DNA of 64,000 nucleotides from UBA6059 sp040219045 (GTDB lineage Bacteria > Bacteroidota > Bacteroidia > Cytophagales > Cyclobacteriaceae): positions 4,030,001 to 4,094,000 of the forward strand of contig OZ245881.1 of assembly GCA_965229505.1 (NCBI GenBank). The letters are read 5' to 3'. The notes beneath the pieces were generated by a model. It ran no database searches. It was not told the DNA's origin and saw only the letters and a program-made list of their open reading frames with translations. Shown here piece by piece: positions 27,318-35,634 of this stretch. Position 1 is the first letter of the stretch. Each line of letters starts with the position of its first letter. The position numbers and the translations under genes were made by a program.

Positions 27318-27592
27318 AGTTGTAATATTCTTTACTACAAGTTAGACGAATCATTTGTATCATTCCAACATGAAAAATTTATGTTGCTTTAAATTAACAC
27401 CTGTCTTGACTACCAAGGCTTCTCAATAAAGTCGCTAACAATCCCTCTCATAGAGAGGCTTAGGGAGAGGTAATTAAAAAAATAGACTTGATTGAGTTGC
27501 CTTGGTGGATATGTAAAATCAATTGACCCTTAATCTTGATCAGTCATTCAGTAAGAATGAACGAAAACATTGTTGTATAATCAATAAATCTT
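27318..27592. other. Intergenic region between two divergent genes, with a small palindromic repeat
   Basis: No gene is visible. It holds the upstream region of the minus-strand aminotransferase. Around 27441-27470 there is a purine/pyrimidine-biased palindrome (CCTCTC at 27444, GAGAGG at 27453) followed by GGGAGAGG, which resembles a degenerate intergenic repeat unit. Confidence 0.4.
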
Positions 27593-27621
27593 TATCTTGT
27601 AGTCATTATGACTATAAGATA
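27593..27621. promoter_or_regulatory. 29-bp near-perfect palindrome, probable operator of the xyl operon
   Basis: The left arm TATCTTgTAGTCA (27593-27605) matches the inverted right arm (27609-27621) with one G/T mismatch per arm and a 3-nt centre. It ends 11 nt before the xylB start codon and covers a weak promoter-like pair (TTGT at 27570, TATCTTGT at 27593). Position and symmetry fit a repressor site for xylose control. The Nudix-fold regulator at 42180-42875 is the nearest candidate protein, which is an inference. Confidence 0.6.
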
Positions 27622-27632
27622 ACTCCTCCATT

Positions 27633-29123
27633 ATGCCCTATTTTCTTGGAATCGATTTGGGTAGCTCCTCTGTCAAGCTTTCGATACTGGACGGCAGTCT
27701 TGGGCGATCCGTTGCTCAGGTAACGTACCCGAATGAAGAGATGGTCATTTCAGCTGCTCAGCCTGGTTGGGCAGAGCAGGATCCCAATCTTTGGTGGGAG
27801 TGCATTGTACAGGGATGCAGGCAGCTGACACAAAAGGTTGACATGGCCAAGGTTGAAGCTATCGGTATTTCGTATCAAATGCATGGACTGGTCGTGGTAG
27901 ATGTTGAAGGAAAGCCGCTGCGTCAGGCGATCATTTGGTGTGACTCCAGGGCGGTGGAGATAGGCCAGAAAGCTTATCTGAAGCTAAACAAAGACTATCT
28001 TCATAATCAACTGCTCAATTCACCAGGAAATTTCACAGCTTCGAAGCTGGCATGGGTTAAGGCAAATGAGCCTGACATCTTTGAAAAGGTAGATAAGCTG
28101 ATGTTACCAGGCGACTTCATTGCCTATAAACTGACCGGCCAAATCCAAACCACCTCGGGAGGTCTAAGTGAAGGTACGCTCTGGGATTTCAAGGAAAACC
28201 GAATTTCAAAAGAACTCCTTCAATACTTTGGCCTGGAGGAGCGTATGATTCCTGAAGTTGTTCCTGCAATTGGTGTGCAATCCAGCGTTTCGAATGAGGC
28301 CGCTCAATTGCTTGGCCTTAGGGCTGGCACATCGATCTGCTACAGAGCAGGTGACCAGCCCAACAATGCCTTTTCATTGAATGTGCTCAACCCTGGAGAG
28401 ATAGCTGCCACAGCGGGTACGTCTGCCGTGATCTACGCTGTGACGGACAAGCTCGCAGGCGATCATCAGCAACGGATCAATACATTTCAGCATGTAACCA
28501 ATACCTCCGAGGCTATCCGCAATGGTCTTCTGCTGTGCATTAACGGTTCGGGTATTAGCTATAGTTGGATCAAGAAACTGCTCGGCGATCTCGACTATCC
28601 TGAGCTCAATGATATGGCTCACTTGGCACCTACAGGGGCGGATGGCCTGTTGTTTTACCCATTCGGGAATGGTGCAGAGCGACTCTTACAAAATCAAACT
28701 CTGGGAGCTCAGTTCGTAGGGCTCGACTTCAATAGACATGGCAAGGCGCACATGATCAGAGCACTGCAGGAAGGAGTGGTCTTTAGCATGAAGTACGGCC
28801 TGGAAGTTATTGAGCAGTTGGGTGGAGAGATAAAGACTATTCGTGCTGGCAAGGCCAACCTCTTTCTCAGTGAAGTATTTCGACAAGCATTTGTCAATAC
28901 AACACAAATTCCTCTCGAACTCTATGATACTGATGGAGCGGAGGGAGCCGCTCGCGGTGCAGCATTAGGTGCAGGATTCTACAAAGATGCGGATGAGGCA
29001 TTCGCAAGTCTAACTTTAATTGAGCGTATGGAACCCGATTCTGGTAAGGTAAAGGAGTATGAACCGTGCTATCACAACTGGGTAAGCTATCTGGAGAAAA
29101 CGATACTTAGTAATAAAATCTAA
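27633..29123 (+). CDS. xylB: Xylulokinase
   Basis: This 496-residue FGGY-family sugar kinase phosphorylates D-xylulose to xylulose 5-phosphate, which enters the pentose phosphate pathway. The N-terminal GIDLGSSSVKLSILD nucleotide-binding loop, the substrate-contacting SYQMHGLV segment (80-87), the catalytic Asp241 in RAGDQPNNA and the C-terminal GAEGAARGAALGA glycine-rich motif are all present. The length is normal for XylB. The assignment to xylulose rather than another sugar is supported by xylA starting 10 nt downstream. The order kinase then isomerase and the absence of an adjacent xylose transporter are notable. Expression is probably controlled at the palindrome overlapping the promoter. 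Confidence 0.95.
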   Translation: MPYFLGIDLGSSSVKLSILDGSLGRSVAQVTYPNEEMVISAAQPGWAEQDPNLWWECIVQGCRQLTQKVDMAKVEAIGISYQMHGLVVVDVEGKPLRQAIIWCDSRAVEIGQKAYLKLNKDYLHNQLLNSPGNFTASKLAWVKANEPDIFEKVDKLMLPGDFIAYKLTGQIQTTSGGLSEGTLWDFKENRISKELLQYFGLEERMIPEVVPAIGVQSSVSNEAAQLLGLRAGTSICYRAGDQPNNAFSLNVLNPGEIAATAGTSAVIYAVTDKLAGDHQQRINTFQHVTNTSEAIRNGLLLCINGSGISYSWIKKLLGDLDYPELNDMAHLAPTGADGLLFYPFGNGAERLLQNQTLGAQFVGLDFNRHGKAHMIRALQEGVVFSMKYGLEVIEQLGGEIKTIRAGKANLFLSEVFRQAFVNTTQIPLELYDTDGAEGAARGAALGAGFYKDADEAFASLTLIERMEPDSGKVKEYEPCYHNWVSYLEKTILSNKI

Positions 29124-29133
29124 AACCAAAACT

Positions 29134-30462
29134 ATGAAACCGATCATCGGAAATACAGAATACTTTAAAGGCATAGGAAGTATAGTATATGAAGGCAAGG
29201 AATCAGACAACCCCTTCGCGTACAAGTACTACGATCCCACAAAACAGGTCTTGGGCAAGAGCATGCACGAGCATTTCAAATTTGCGGTAGCGTACTGGCA
29301 TACCTTCTGCAATACGGGTGGAGATCCATTCGGGCCCGGACCGATGGTGTTCCCATGGTCTGTTGCCTCTGATCCGGTGCAAGCAGCCTATGACAAGATG
29401 GATGCGGCTTTTGAGTTTATCTCCAAGCTTGGCTTGGGATACTTCTGCTTTCATGATTATGACTTGGTAGATGAAGCTGATTCACTAAAGAAGTCTGAGG
29501 ATCGACTTCAAAAAATAGTCGAATATGGACAGCAGAAGAAAAAGGGATCTGATATCAAAGTGCTTTGGGGTACCGCGAACCTATTCTCTCATCCAAGATA
29601 TATGAACGGAGCTGCGACCAATCCTGATTACCGGGTGGTGGCGCATGCCGGGGCGCAAGTAAAGAATGCTATAGATGCAACGATAGCGTTGGGAGGTGAG
29701 AATTATGTTTTCTGGGGCGGCAGAGAGGGCTACATGTCGCTGATCAATACAGATATGAAACGCGAGCTAGATCACATGGCACGATTTCTACACATGGCCA
29801 GGGACTATGCGCGATCCCAGGGCTTCCAAGGCACTTTCTTTATCGAGCCTAAGCCTATGGAGCCATCCAAGCATCAGTACGATTTTGACTCAGCTACCGT
29901 AATAGGCTTCCTGCAAAAGTATGGGCTTGACGAAGACTTCAAATTGAACATAGAAGTGAACCATGCCACGCTGGCCAGCCATACCTTCCAGCATGAGCTG
30001 CAAGTTGCAGTCAATGACGGGATGCTGGGCAGTATTGATGCTAATCGGGGAGATTACCAGAATGGCTGGGATACGGATCAGTTCCCCAATAATATCTACG
30101 AGATCGTCGAAGCACTCCTCGTCATCATCAGAGGAGGTGGCTTGCAAGGAGGAGGCGTCAACTTTGATGCGAAGACCCGCCGCAATAGCACGGATCTGGC
30201 TGACATTTTTCATGCTCATATTGGGGCGATAGACCTTTTCGCAAGAGGATTGCTTATTGCTGAAGCCATTATTCAGGACGGCCAATACGATGGATTGATG
30301 CAATCGCGATATGCGAGCTTCGACAATGGAGAGGGAAACAACTTCGAGAATGCTAAGCTGACATTATCCGATCTTCATAGCCGTGCACATGAGCAGGGAG
30401 ATATTCCGCAGCTATCTGGACAGCAAGAGCTATTTGAGAACCTGGTTAATAAGTTTATCTAA
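29134..30462 (+). CDS. xylA: Xylose isomerase
   Basis: This 442-residue enzyme converts D-xylose to D-xylulose using two divalent metals. It belongs to the longer class II isomerases (about 440 residues). The catalytic His107 and Asp110 lie in FCFHDYDLVDE, the first metal glutamate in FIEPKPMEPSKHQYDFD, the second cluster in NIEVNHATLASHTFQHEL, and the DANRGDYQNGWDTDQFP signature contains further metal ligands. The gene follows xylB by 10 nt, forming the operon. The product feeds XylB directly. No mutation of key residues is apparent. Confidence 0.97.
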   Translation: MKPIIGNTEYFKGIGSIVYEGKESDNPFAYKYYDPTKQVLGKSMHEHFKFAVAYWHTFCNTGGDPFGPGPMVFPWSVASDPVQAAYDKMDAAFEFISKLGLGYFCFHDYDLVDEADSLKKSEDRLQKIVEYGQQKKKGSDIKVLWGTANLFSHPRYMNGAATNPDYRVVAHAGAQVKNAIDATIALGGENYVFWGGREGYMSLINTDMKRELDHMARFLHMARDYARSQGFQGTFFIEPKPMEPSKHQYDFDSATVIGFLQKYGLDEDFKLNIEVNHATLASHTFQHELQVAVNDGMLGSIDANRGDYQNGWDTDQFPNNIYEIVEALLVIIRGGGLQGGGVNFDAKTRRNSTDLADIFHAHIGAIDLFARGLLIAEAIIQDGQYDGLMQSRYASFDNGEGNNFENAKLTLSDLHSRAHEQGDIPQLSGQQELFENLVNKFI

Positions 30463-30589
30463 AGGATTGTTTTTTACAAATGACCAATATTAAAACCAGA
30501 TATAGTGTGGATAATTAGGTGAATAACCTGTTGATCGTTTGTGTAAAAGTAGGATAGCCAAAATATTGTATTTGTAAAGTTCTGATATA

Positions 30590-30833
30590 CTTTAGTAACA
30601 CCAAGAGAGAGATAAAGAGCTGAAGCGAAAGTTTCGGATCGAGGAGGGGAAGCAGCATCAAATTACGGTTTGTTACTGCGAAGCTTCGAAATCTTGAAGG
30701 CGGAAAGGCTGGCAACAGTTGGGAAGTCTACAGGCTTTGAACAGTATCTTGGCAGTGGGCTGGAAGCTACGGCAGCCAGCGGACTGGAGAGGGTAAGTTG
30801 ATTCGCAAGAGGAAGCTTACCCTTTTTGTTTTT
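30590..30833 (+). ncRNA. Candidate structured RNA downstream of xylA
   Basis: A 350-nt stretch between xylA and the converging gene has no gene with a start codon, yet is markedly purine-rich on the plus strand and ends in a good terminator. Local hairpins are visible, for example GCAG..CAAA..TTTG..CTGC (about 30652-30679) and GCTGG..CCAGC near 30759-30780. I do not recognise RNase P, tmRNA, SRP or a known riboswitch. One frame (30599-30703) is open but has no start codon. It may instead be a long xyl operon 3' UTR or a decayed gene. The 5' end is a guess. Confidence 0.35.
30791..30833 (+). terminator. Rho-independent terminator overlapping the end of the converging gene
   Basis: GGGTAAG (30791-30797) pairs with CTTACCC (30816-30822), followed by TTTTTGTTTTT. 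The stop codon of the minus-strand glycosyltransferase (30817-30819) lies inside the right arm. Confidence 0.75.
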
Positions 30834-31812
30834 GGTTTGTCAATGAGACTCTCATTCCCATCCATCTTCTGACTCTTGTCTTTATAATGTGCAGACACTC
30901 CCCCAAATGAATACAACAGGCCCAAAGTGATTGATATTTTTGATACAAGTCCATTTTAGATAACGATCCTTTTTCAATTAGCTTTTTTGTTCTCTCAAGT
31001 TCTTGATGTAGACGCCAGTAGTGTGTTATTATCTCGACCTTCCGAAGGTGATAAACTTTTCTGTATCTGGTTAAGTCTGCTTTAAAATACTTAGATGCGT
31101 ATTCTTTATTCCCCTCTGCAAAATACATTGCCATACTTTTTCCGTAGGACTTTAGTCCAGGTATTAGATATTTCAAACTAGGGTTGTTAAAATGAGAAAC
31201 CATTACCTTGTCGGCAAAACCCATTTTGTAACCCTTGAAATGCAGGTGCGCTCCTAATGCTGGTTCCGCAAAATGTTCGAACTGACTCAAGAAACCATTT
31301 TCTTTTAGGAAGACTGACCTAAGGATTCCAAAGCCGCGAACGGTGATTTTGTTCCACGAGTCTTCTTTAGATCTTCTTTCAAAGTCCTCATCAAAAATCC
31401 TCTGTTCCATTTCAGCCAGGACAGTTTTGTTGATTCCATCACTTTTGCAACAGGCTAGCGCAACGTCGTGTGTAGCAAAGTAATTGCATAGTTCAGTCAG
31501 ACAATCATGGTATGGTATACAATGAGACTCTGTTATGAAAACCAATTCTGAGGAGGCATTCCTTACTCCGACATTTGCTAGTTCGAGAAGATTGGCTTTT
31601 GGTTCAACTATGAACTTATCGATAGGCCTCAGCGAATCAATAATTTTCTTATCCAATGTCGTGTTTTTTCCATCGGAGATAAAAATGATCTCAAAAGACC
31701 TTTGATCAAATTGGACATGATTTACCCAACGATCCGCTACTTCAGGAGCTATACCTCTGTGGTCTGGTAAGGGGATTATAACTGTGACCTTCGTTTGCTT
31801 GGTGCCTGACAT
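30817..31812 (-). CDS. Family 2-like glycosyltransferase
   Basis: The 331-residue protein has a GT-A fold start (KVTVIIPLPDHRG), a nucleotide-sugar segment (FEIIFISDGKN), the SSELVFITESHCIPY region where GT2 enzymes usually have a DxD metal motif, and an ELCNYFATHDVALACC segment typical of GT2. The canonical DxD reads TESH here, so metal binding or activity may differ. The last 90 residues are helical and basic with no membrane segment, suggesting peripheral membrane association. It stands alone, without other glycan genes nearby, and looks more AT-rich than its neighbours, so lateral acquisition is possible. The acceptor is unknown. Confidence 0.72.
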   Translation of the reverse strand: MSGTKQTKVTVIIPLPDHRGIAPEVADRWVNHVQFDQRSFEIIFISDGKNTTLDKKIIDSLRPIDKFIVEPKANLLELANVGVRNASSELVFITESHCIPYHDCLTELCNYFATHDVALACCKSDGINKTVLAEMEQRIFDEDFERRSKEDSWNKITVRGFGILRSVFLKENGFLSQFEHFAEPALGAHLHFKGYKMGFADKVMVSHFNNPSLKYLIPGLKSYGKSMAMYFAEGNKEYASKYFKADLTRYRKVYHLRKVEIITHYWRLHQELERTKKLIEKGSLSKMDLYQKYQSLWACCIHLGECLHIIKTRVRRWMGMRVSLTNQKQKG

Positions 31813-31862
31813 GATTCAAAGGAATCAATCTTTGTTGAAATTCCTTACAACTTTAAGAATTC

Positions 31863-32360
31863 TCAATCAATATGTACTACACTACCTACTAAGTCTTCGT
31901 AGAAGTGATGCATTCGATACATCTCTTCAGCGCCCAGTTTCTGTCCGGCTTGAGCCACAAAATACATTATGATGGCGATGACGCCACACACTGGAATGGT
32001 CCACAAAATTGGTGCTTCCTGATCGAGCATCAATTGTGAAGTGCCTGCCATCAAGCCAAACAGGGCCAAAATACCAAGAGCGACATAGCCAAAAAAGAAT
32101 ATCGCCCAGACGGTAGGGTTGGGGCCATACAGCCCCCTGATGATGGTACCTTCTGTGCTTTCTTCGAACGAAAGGCTCAACTGTGGAGACCAAAAATGCT
32201 GATCTACAATAGGAATGGTTAGCGTGATATGATCCTGGACTGAGGTAGCGGTAAAACGATCAACACCTGTTTCCAGACGTGCTAACAGTCTCGACTGTAA
32301 GTCTCTGCTTGGCTCTTCCGTCAGTTGCTTAAATCTCGGCCTGATTCTCAAACTACTCAT
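31863..32360 (-). CDS. Two-span membrane protein of unknown function
   Basis: The 165-residue protein has a soluble N-terminal domain of about 85 residues (strands LTIPIVDQHFWSPQLSLSF and GTIIRGLYGPNPTVW) followed by two membrane segments (about 85-107 and 117-138) and a short charged C-terminal tail with LGAEEMYRMHHFYEDLVG. Similar small two-span proteins are common in Cytophagales, but I cannot name a function. The start ATG lies 101 nt from the divergent creatininase gene. A short inverted repeat sits between the two. Confidence 0.7.
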   Translation of the reverse strand: MSSLRIRPRFKQLTEEPSRDLQSRLLARLETGVDRFTATSVQDHITLTIPIVDQHFWSPQLSLSFEESTEGTIIRGLYGPNPTVWAIFFFGYVALGILALFGLMAGTSQLMLDQEAPILWTIPVCGVIAIIMYFVAQAGQKLGAEEMYRMHHFYEDLVGSVVHID

Positions 32361-32393
32361 GCGACGAATATGCCAATTTTGTTTCTGAATTAT

Positions 32394-32409
32394 ACTGACG
32401 GTTGTCAGT
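32394..32409. promoter_or_regulatory. Short inverted repeat between divergent genes
   Basis: ACTGAC and GTCAGT flank a 4-nt centre in the 100-nt region shared by the genes starting at 32360 (minus) and 32461 (plus). It could be an operator serving both, but this is based only on symmetry and position. Confidence 0.35.
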
Positions 32410-32460
32410 TAGATGCTTAGAATCCAAAGTTTTAGTACATTCATTGTCAAACATTCGACT

Positions 32461-33378
32461 ATGAAAAAATACCTTATCCTTCTATTGACCGGCCTCTCCT
32501 TTCTTTCTACCCGGGCACAGACCAACGAGCTATGGCTATCGTCGAAAGTAAAGAACTACTTGCCTCATATGACGGTACCGGAGGTGGAAGACCTTCTCAC
32601 TCGTACCGATATGGTGATTATTCCGGTAGGCGCTATAGAACAACATGGCTATCACTTACCGCTGGGAACTGATTTTTTGAATGGTGTAGAGCGATGTAAG
32701 CTACTGGCTCAGGAAAGAGATGTGCTGGTAGCGCCTATTTTGATGGCAGGTCAGAGCCCTTATCACATGGGGTTTGCCGGTACGATTACCCTTTCTGCAG
32801 AGACCATCATGAAGGTGCATCTGGAAGCGGTCGAAAGTCTGATCAGGCATGGGTTTAAGCGGTTCATGATCCTCAACTCTCATGGAGGTAACCGCGCCAT
32901 TTCTACCCTCCTTGTTGATCAGATCAATCAGACTACCGCAGGCATAGCTGTGGATATGGGCGAGGCGATCAGACCTTTTAGTATGCCTGTTGAAGTGGAA
33001 CTCACTGATGTATTTGATCGCCATGGAGGAGTCTGGGAGACCTCCAGTTCTCAATACCTGATCCCGAGCCTCGTACAGATGGACAAGGCAGTGACTGCCG
33101 AGTTGACTTTACCACCACATATGGCCCAGATGCTGCCAGAGGTAGTTGATGGTGACCGCACGGCCTTGCTGGTTTTTTTGGCAGAGGGTCTCAAAGCGGA
33201 GGAAACTGGTAAGGGCACCTCCTCCAAAGAAATGTCTACCACGGGAGTTTGGGGTGTTCGAGACTTGAAAGAAGCCTCTGAAAAGCTTGGTGGGCTGCAA
33301 ACTGACAATTTCGTACAGGCAAGTGTGCAATTCATAGATAGGTGGAATGAGTTGCGGCCTTTTGGCACGGATAAATAG
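32461..33378 (+). CDS. Exported creatininase-family amidohydrolase
   Basis: The ATG at 32461 is chosen because it gives a clean signal peptide (MKKYLILLLTGLSFLSTRAQ). An upstream in-frame ATG at 32413 would bury it. The 305-residue product has the creatininase metal motifs: GAIEQHGYHLPLGTD (Glu, His and Asp ligands), NSHGGNRA with the next histidine, and HGGVWETS with the C-terminal glutamate ligand. Family members hydrolyse creatinine or related cyclic or linear amides such as formylaminopyrimidines and mycofactocin precursors. The periplasmic location suggests processing of an imported nitrogen compound. The substrate is not predictable. No operon partner is evident. Confidence 0.87.
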   Translation: MKKYLILLLTGLSFLSTRAQTNELWLSSKVKNYLPHMTVPEVEDLLTRTDMVIIPVGAIEQHGYHLPLGTDFLNGVERCKLLAQERDVLVAPILMAGQSPYHMGFAGTITLSAETIMKVHLEAVESLIRHGFKRFMILNSHGGNRAISTLLVDQINQTTAGIAVDMGEAIRPFSMPVEVELTDVFDRHGGVWETSSSQYLIPSLVQMDKAVTAELTLPPHMAQMLPEVVDGDRTALLVFLAEGLKAEETGKGTSSKEMSTTGVWGVRDLKEASEKLGGLQTDNFVQASVQFIDRWNELRPFGTDK

Positions 33379-33455
33379 CTTGTGTGAAGCCAGTATTCGT
33401 ATACCAATCTCATTAACATTTTTCATATCTTCCTACCGGAATCATTTTATCAAGT

Positions 33456-35150
33456 ATGGCCTACCGAATATCTAAAATCACCTCCCGACTTGTCAGGCTC
33501 TATGACGCCAAAGGCAAGGAAAATGTGCTCACCCCTCCAGAGTACAAGCCTTTTCTCCAGCGACCGATGGAGTTTTTGATCCTGATTACCCTTCTAGCTG
33601 CTATTCCTACCGGAATCATGCTCGGGTGGATGTGGACATTATGGTGCCTTTTGGGGGCATTGTTTTTATTCTCCATCAACGATTTTTTTATTCAGGATGA
33701 TCATACCCTTATCAGAATTTATGGCCCGCTCGGTCGGTTTAGATACGTATTTGAAAATGTATTTAGAGATAAATACCTTCAGTACTTCAACGAAACCAAT
33801 ACTGATGGACGACCAATTCCTAAGATAGTCAGAGACTATGTTTATCAGAAAGCGAAAGGCATCAAAGCATTAAGCAGCTTTGGGACTGAGCTGGATATCT
33901 ATGATACCGAGAATACAGCCTACAGTCGTATACTTCATACCAACTTCAGCTCACACAGTGAGACTACTTCTTACGGGTTTGAGGTGGGTGCACATCGCAA
34001 GAATGTGAAACCCTTTCTGGTAAAAAACAGCATCAATATCTCTGCCATGAGTTACGGTGCACTCAACTACAAGGCGGCAGAGAGCTTAAGCCTGGGAGCA
34101 AAGGGTGTCGCCTATGTCAACACTGGTGAAGGTGGCTGTGGGCCCCACGCCATCGCAGGTAATGATACCGTGCTCCAGCTAGGTACAGGCAAGTTTGGTG
34201 CGGGCAAGGATGTGGTACTGCCAAATGGCCAACATTCGCGAGCGCTGGATGAAGATCTGCTCAAAGAAACTATCAGGGATCACCCCAACATTGGGATGGT
34301 TCAATTGAAGATATCACAAGGCGCGAAACCGGGCATTGGAGGCCACCTCCCGGGCCCTAAGGTAACGCCCGAAATAGCCGCAGTGCGTAAGGTAGAGCCC
34401 TGGAAGACATTGGTCAGCCCTCCTCAGCATGTGGAGCTCATGGCCACTACTTCTAAGGAAGGGGTGCAAAAGCTGATGGACTTCTGCAAGCATATCAGAT
34501 CACTGACCGGTTTGCCGGTAGGCATCAAGCTATGCGTCGGCAAGCTGTCTGAGATCGACTTACTCGTGGAAGCGATGAAGTCAACTGGCGAGGGGCCTGA
34601 CATGATCCAGATCGATGGTGCAGATGGCGGTACTGGCGCGGGACCCAACATGTTCGTCAACTATGTGGGCTATGGTGGTGCAGTGGAGACTTTGGCGTAT
34701 CTGCATCGCCGATTGGTAGGAGCGGGTATTCGCGATCAGGTACATCTCAGTGCGTCAGGGAGAATTCTCACGCCTGCGCATGCGGCCTATGCTTTCGCCT
34801 ATGGTGCAGATACCATCGAGACAGCCAGAGCGGCGATGCTGGCAATTGGTTGTATTCAGGCATTGAAGTGCCATACCAATCACTGCCCTACCGGAATCAC
34901 CACCAACAGCAAGTGGCGCATGCACGGAATAAACATCCCTGAGAAGTCAACACGCATCCACAAGTACCTGACCGGCTTTCATCATGACATGCTGGAGCTA
35001 ACGCAAATCCTGGGACACAGCGATCCCAGAGATATCAAGCCTGAAGACCTCCGGGTCATGACCAACAAAAAGTTCTTTAGCAGTCAATTTGAAGATGACC
35101 CATTCGGTATGATGATGCCGGCTCCTGACTCGGATCATTGGAAGAGTTGA
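33456..35150 (+). CDS. FMN-binding glutamate synthase family protein (GltB2-like), membrane-anchored
   Basis: The 564-residue protein has two predicted membrane segments (about 35-75) before a glutamate-synthase FMN/TIM-barrel domain (about 150-530). Recognisable segments are SAMSYGALNYKAAESLSLGA, NTGEGG, QLKISQGAKPGIGGHLPG, QIDGADGGTGAGP and the cysteine cluster ALKCHTNHCPTGI, which corresponds to the 3Fe-4S region of glutamate synthase. It lacks the glutaminase domain, so it cannot be a complete GltB. Free-standing proteins of this type are widespread and their reaction is not settled. The C-terminal 40 residues (HDMLELTQILGHSDPRDIKPEDL) match the family. No gltD neighbour is present. Confidence 0.88.
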   Translation: MAYRISKITSRLVRLYDAKGKENVLTPPEYKPFLQRPMEFLILITLLAAIPTGIMLGWMWTLWCLLGALFLFSINDFFIQDDHTLIRIYGPLGRFRYVFENVFRDKYLQYFNETNTDGRPIPKIVRDYVYQKAKGIKALSSFGTELDIYDTENTAYSRILHTNFSSHSETTSYGFEVGAHRKNVKPFLVKNSINISAMSYGALNYKAAESLSLGAKGVAYVNTGEGGCGPHAIAGNDTVLQLGTGKFGAGKDVVLPNGQHSRALDEDLLKETIRDHPNIGMVQLKISQGAKPGIGGHLPGPKVTPEIAAVRKVEPWKTLVSPPQHVELMATTSKEGVQKLMDFCKHIRSLTGLPVGIKLCVGKLSEIDLLVEAMKSTGEGPDMIQIDGADGGTGAGPNMFVNYVGYGGAVETLAYLHRRLVGAGIRDQVHLSASGRILTPAHAAYAFAYGADTIETARAAMLAIGCIQALKCHTNHCPTGITTNSKWRMHGINIPEKSTRIHKYLTGFHHDMLELTQILGHSDPRDIKPEDLRVMTNKKFFSSQFEDDPFGMMMPAPDSDHWKS

Positions 35151-35165
35151 CGAATCAACTACGTC

Positions 35166-35621
35166 TTAATCACCCATGCCTGTAGGTTGGGTTTGGATTT
35201 CATCGTACCAATAGACAGGAAAGCTGTAATGATTCATTGCTAATGTCTCAACCTCTTCACGCAATCCTGGTTTCTTGGGAGGGCTTGGATATAGCATCGC
35301 CAAACCAATTGATTCAAGTTGATCTGACTTCATGTATTCATCAATATACTTGTGAAGCTGACGGCCATGTCTCCACAAGTTCTTTCGAATATTCTGAGGC
35401 TTGATTTTGTCCCAGTCTGTAGCCTTAATCTCCATAATCATAATAAAGTCATCAGGGTAGGTAACAAGAATATCCATTCGACCTGACTTAGTCTTTGCGT
35501 AGGATAATGCTTCGAATCTTACATGAGCTTCCTTTTTTGGCTGACCATCAGAATGTTCCAGATAGTCTTGTTGGACGATCCTCTGAAAGATTTTACCTCG
35601 TTTGAGTTGATCAGGTTCCAA
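35166..35621 (-). CDS. Small PD-(D/E)XK nuclease-fold protein, third gene of the defence cassette
   Basis: The 151-residue protein shows the minimal restriction-endonuclease-like core: Asp50 in SGRMDILV, then Glu64 and Lys66 in MIMEIKATDW, and Gln88 in the following helix. No separate DNA-binding domain is visible. The start is a TTG at 35621: the upstream in-frame triplets reach a stop within three codons, so no ATG is available. It lies 13 nt after the stop of the AbiC-like gene and is the last gene of the operon that begins with the Type IIG-like enzyme. It could be an accessory nuclease for that system. Function is inferred from fold motif and neighbours only. Confidence 0.7.
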   Translation of the reverse strand: MEPDQLKRGKIFQRIVQQDYLEHSDGQPKKEAHVRFEALSYAKTKSGRMDILVTYPDDFIMIMEIKATDWDKIKPQNIRKNLWRHGRQLHKYIDEYMKSDQLESIGLAMLYPSPPKKPGLREEVETLAMNHYSFPVYWYDEIQTQPTGMGD

Positions 35622-35634
35622 AGCTAACTAAGTA

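Noticed and set aside
30599..30703. Open plus-strand frame reading QERDKELKRKFRIEEGKQ
   Set aside because: It has no start codon and ends after about 35 codons. Kept only as an alternative for the candidate RNA region.
33456..35150. Naming the FMN protein GltB (glutamate synthase large subunit)
   Set aside because: The glutaminase domain is missing and the protein is about one third of the usual length.
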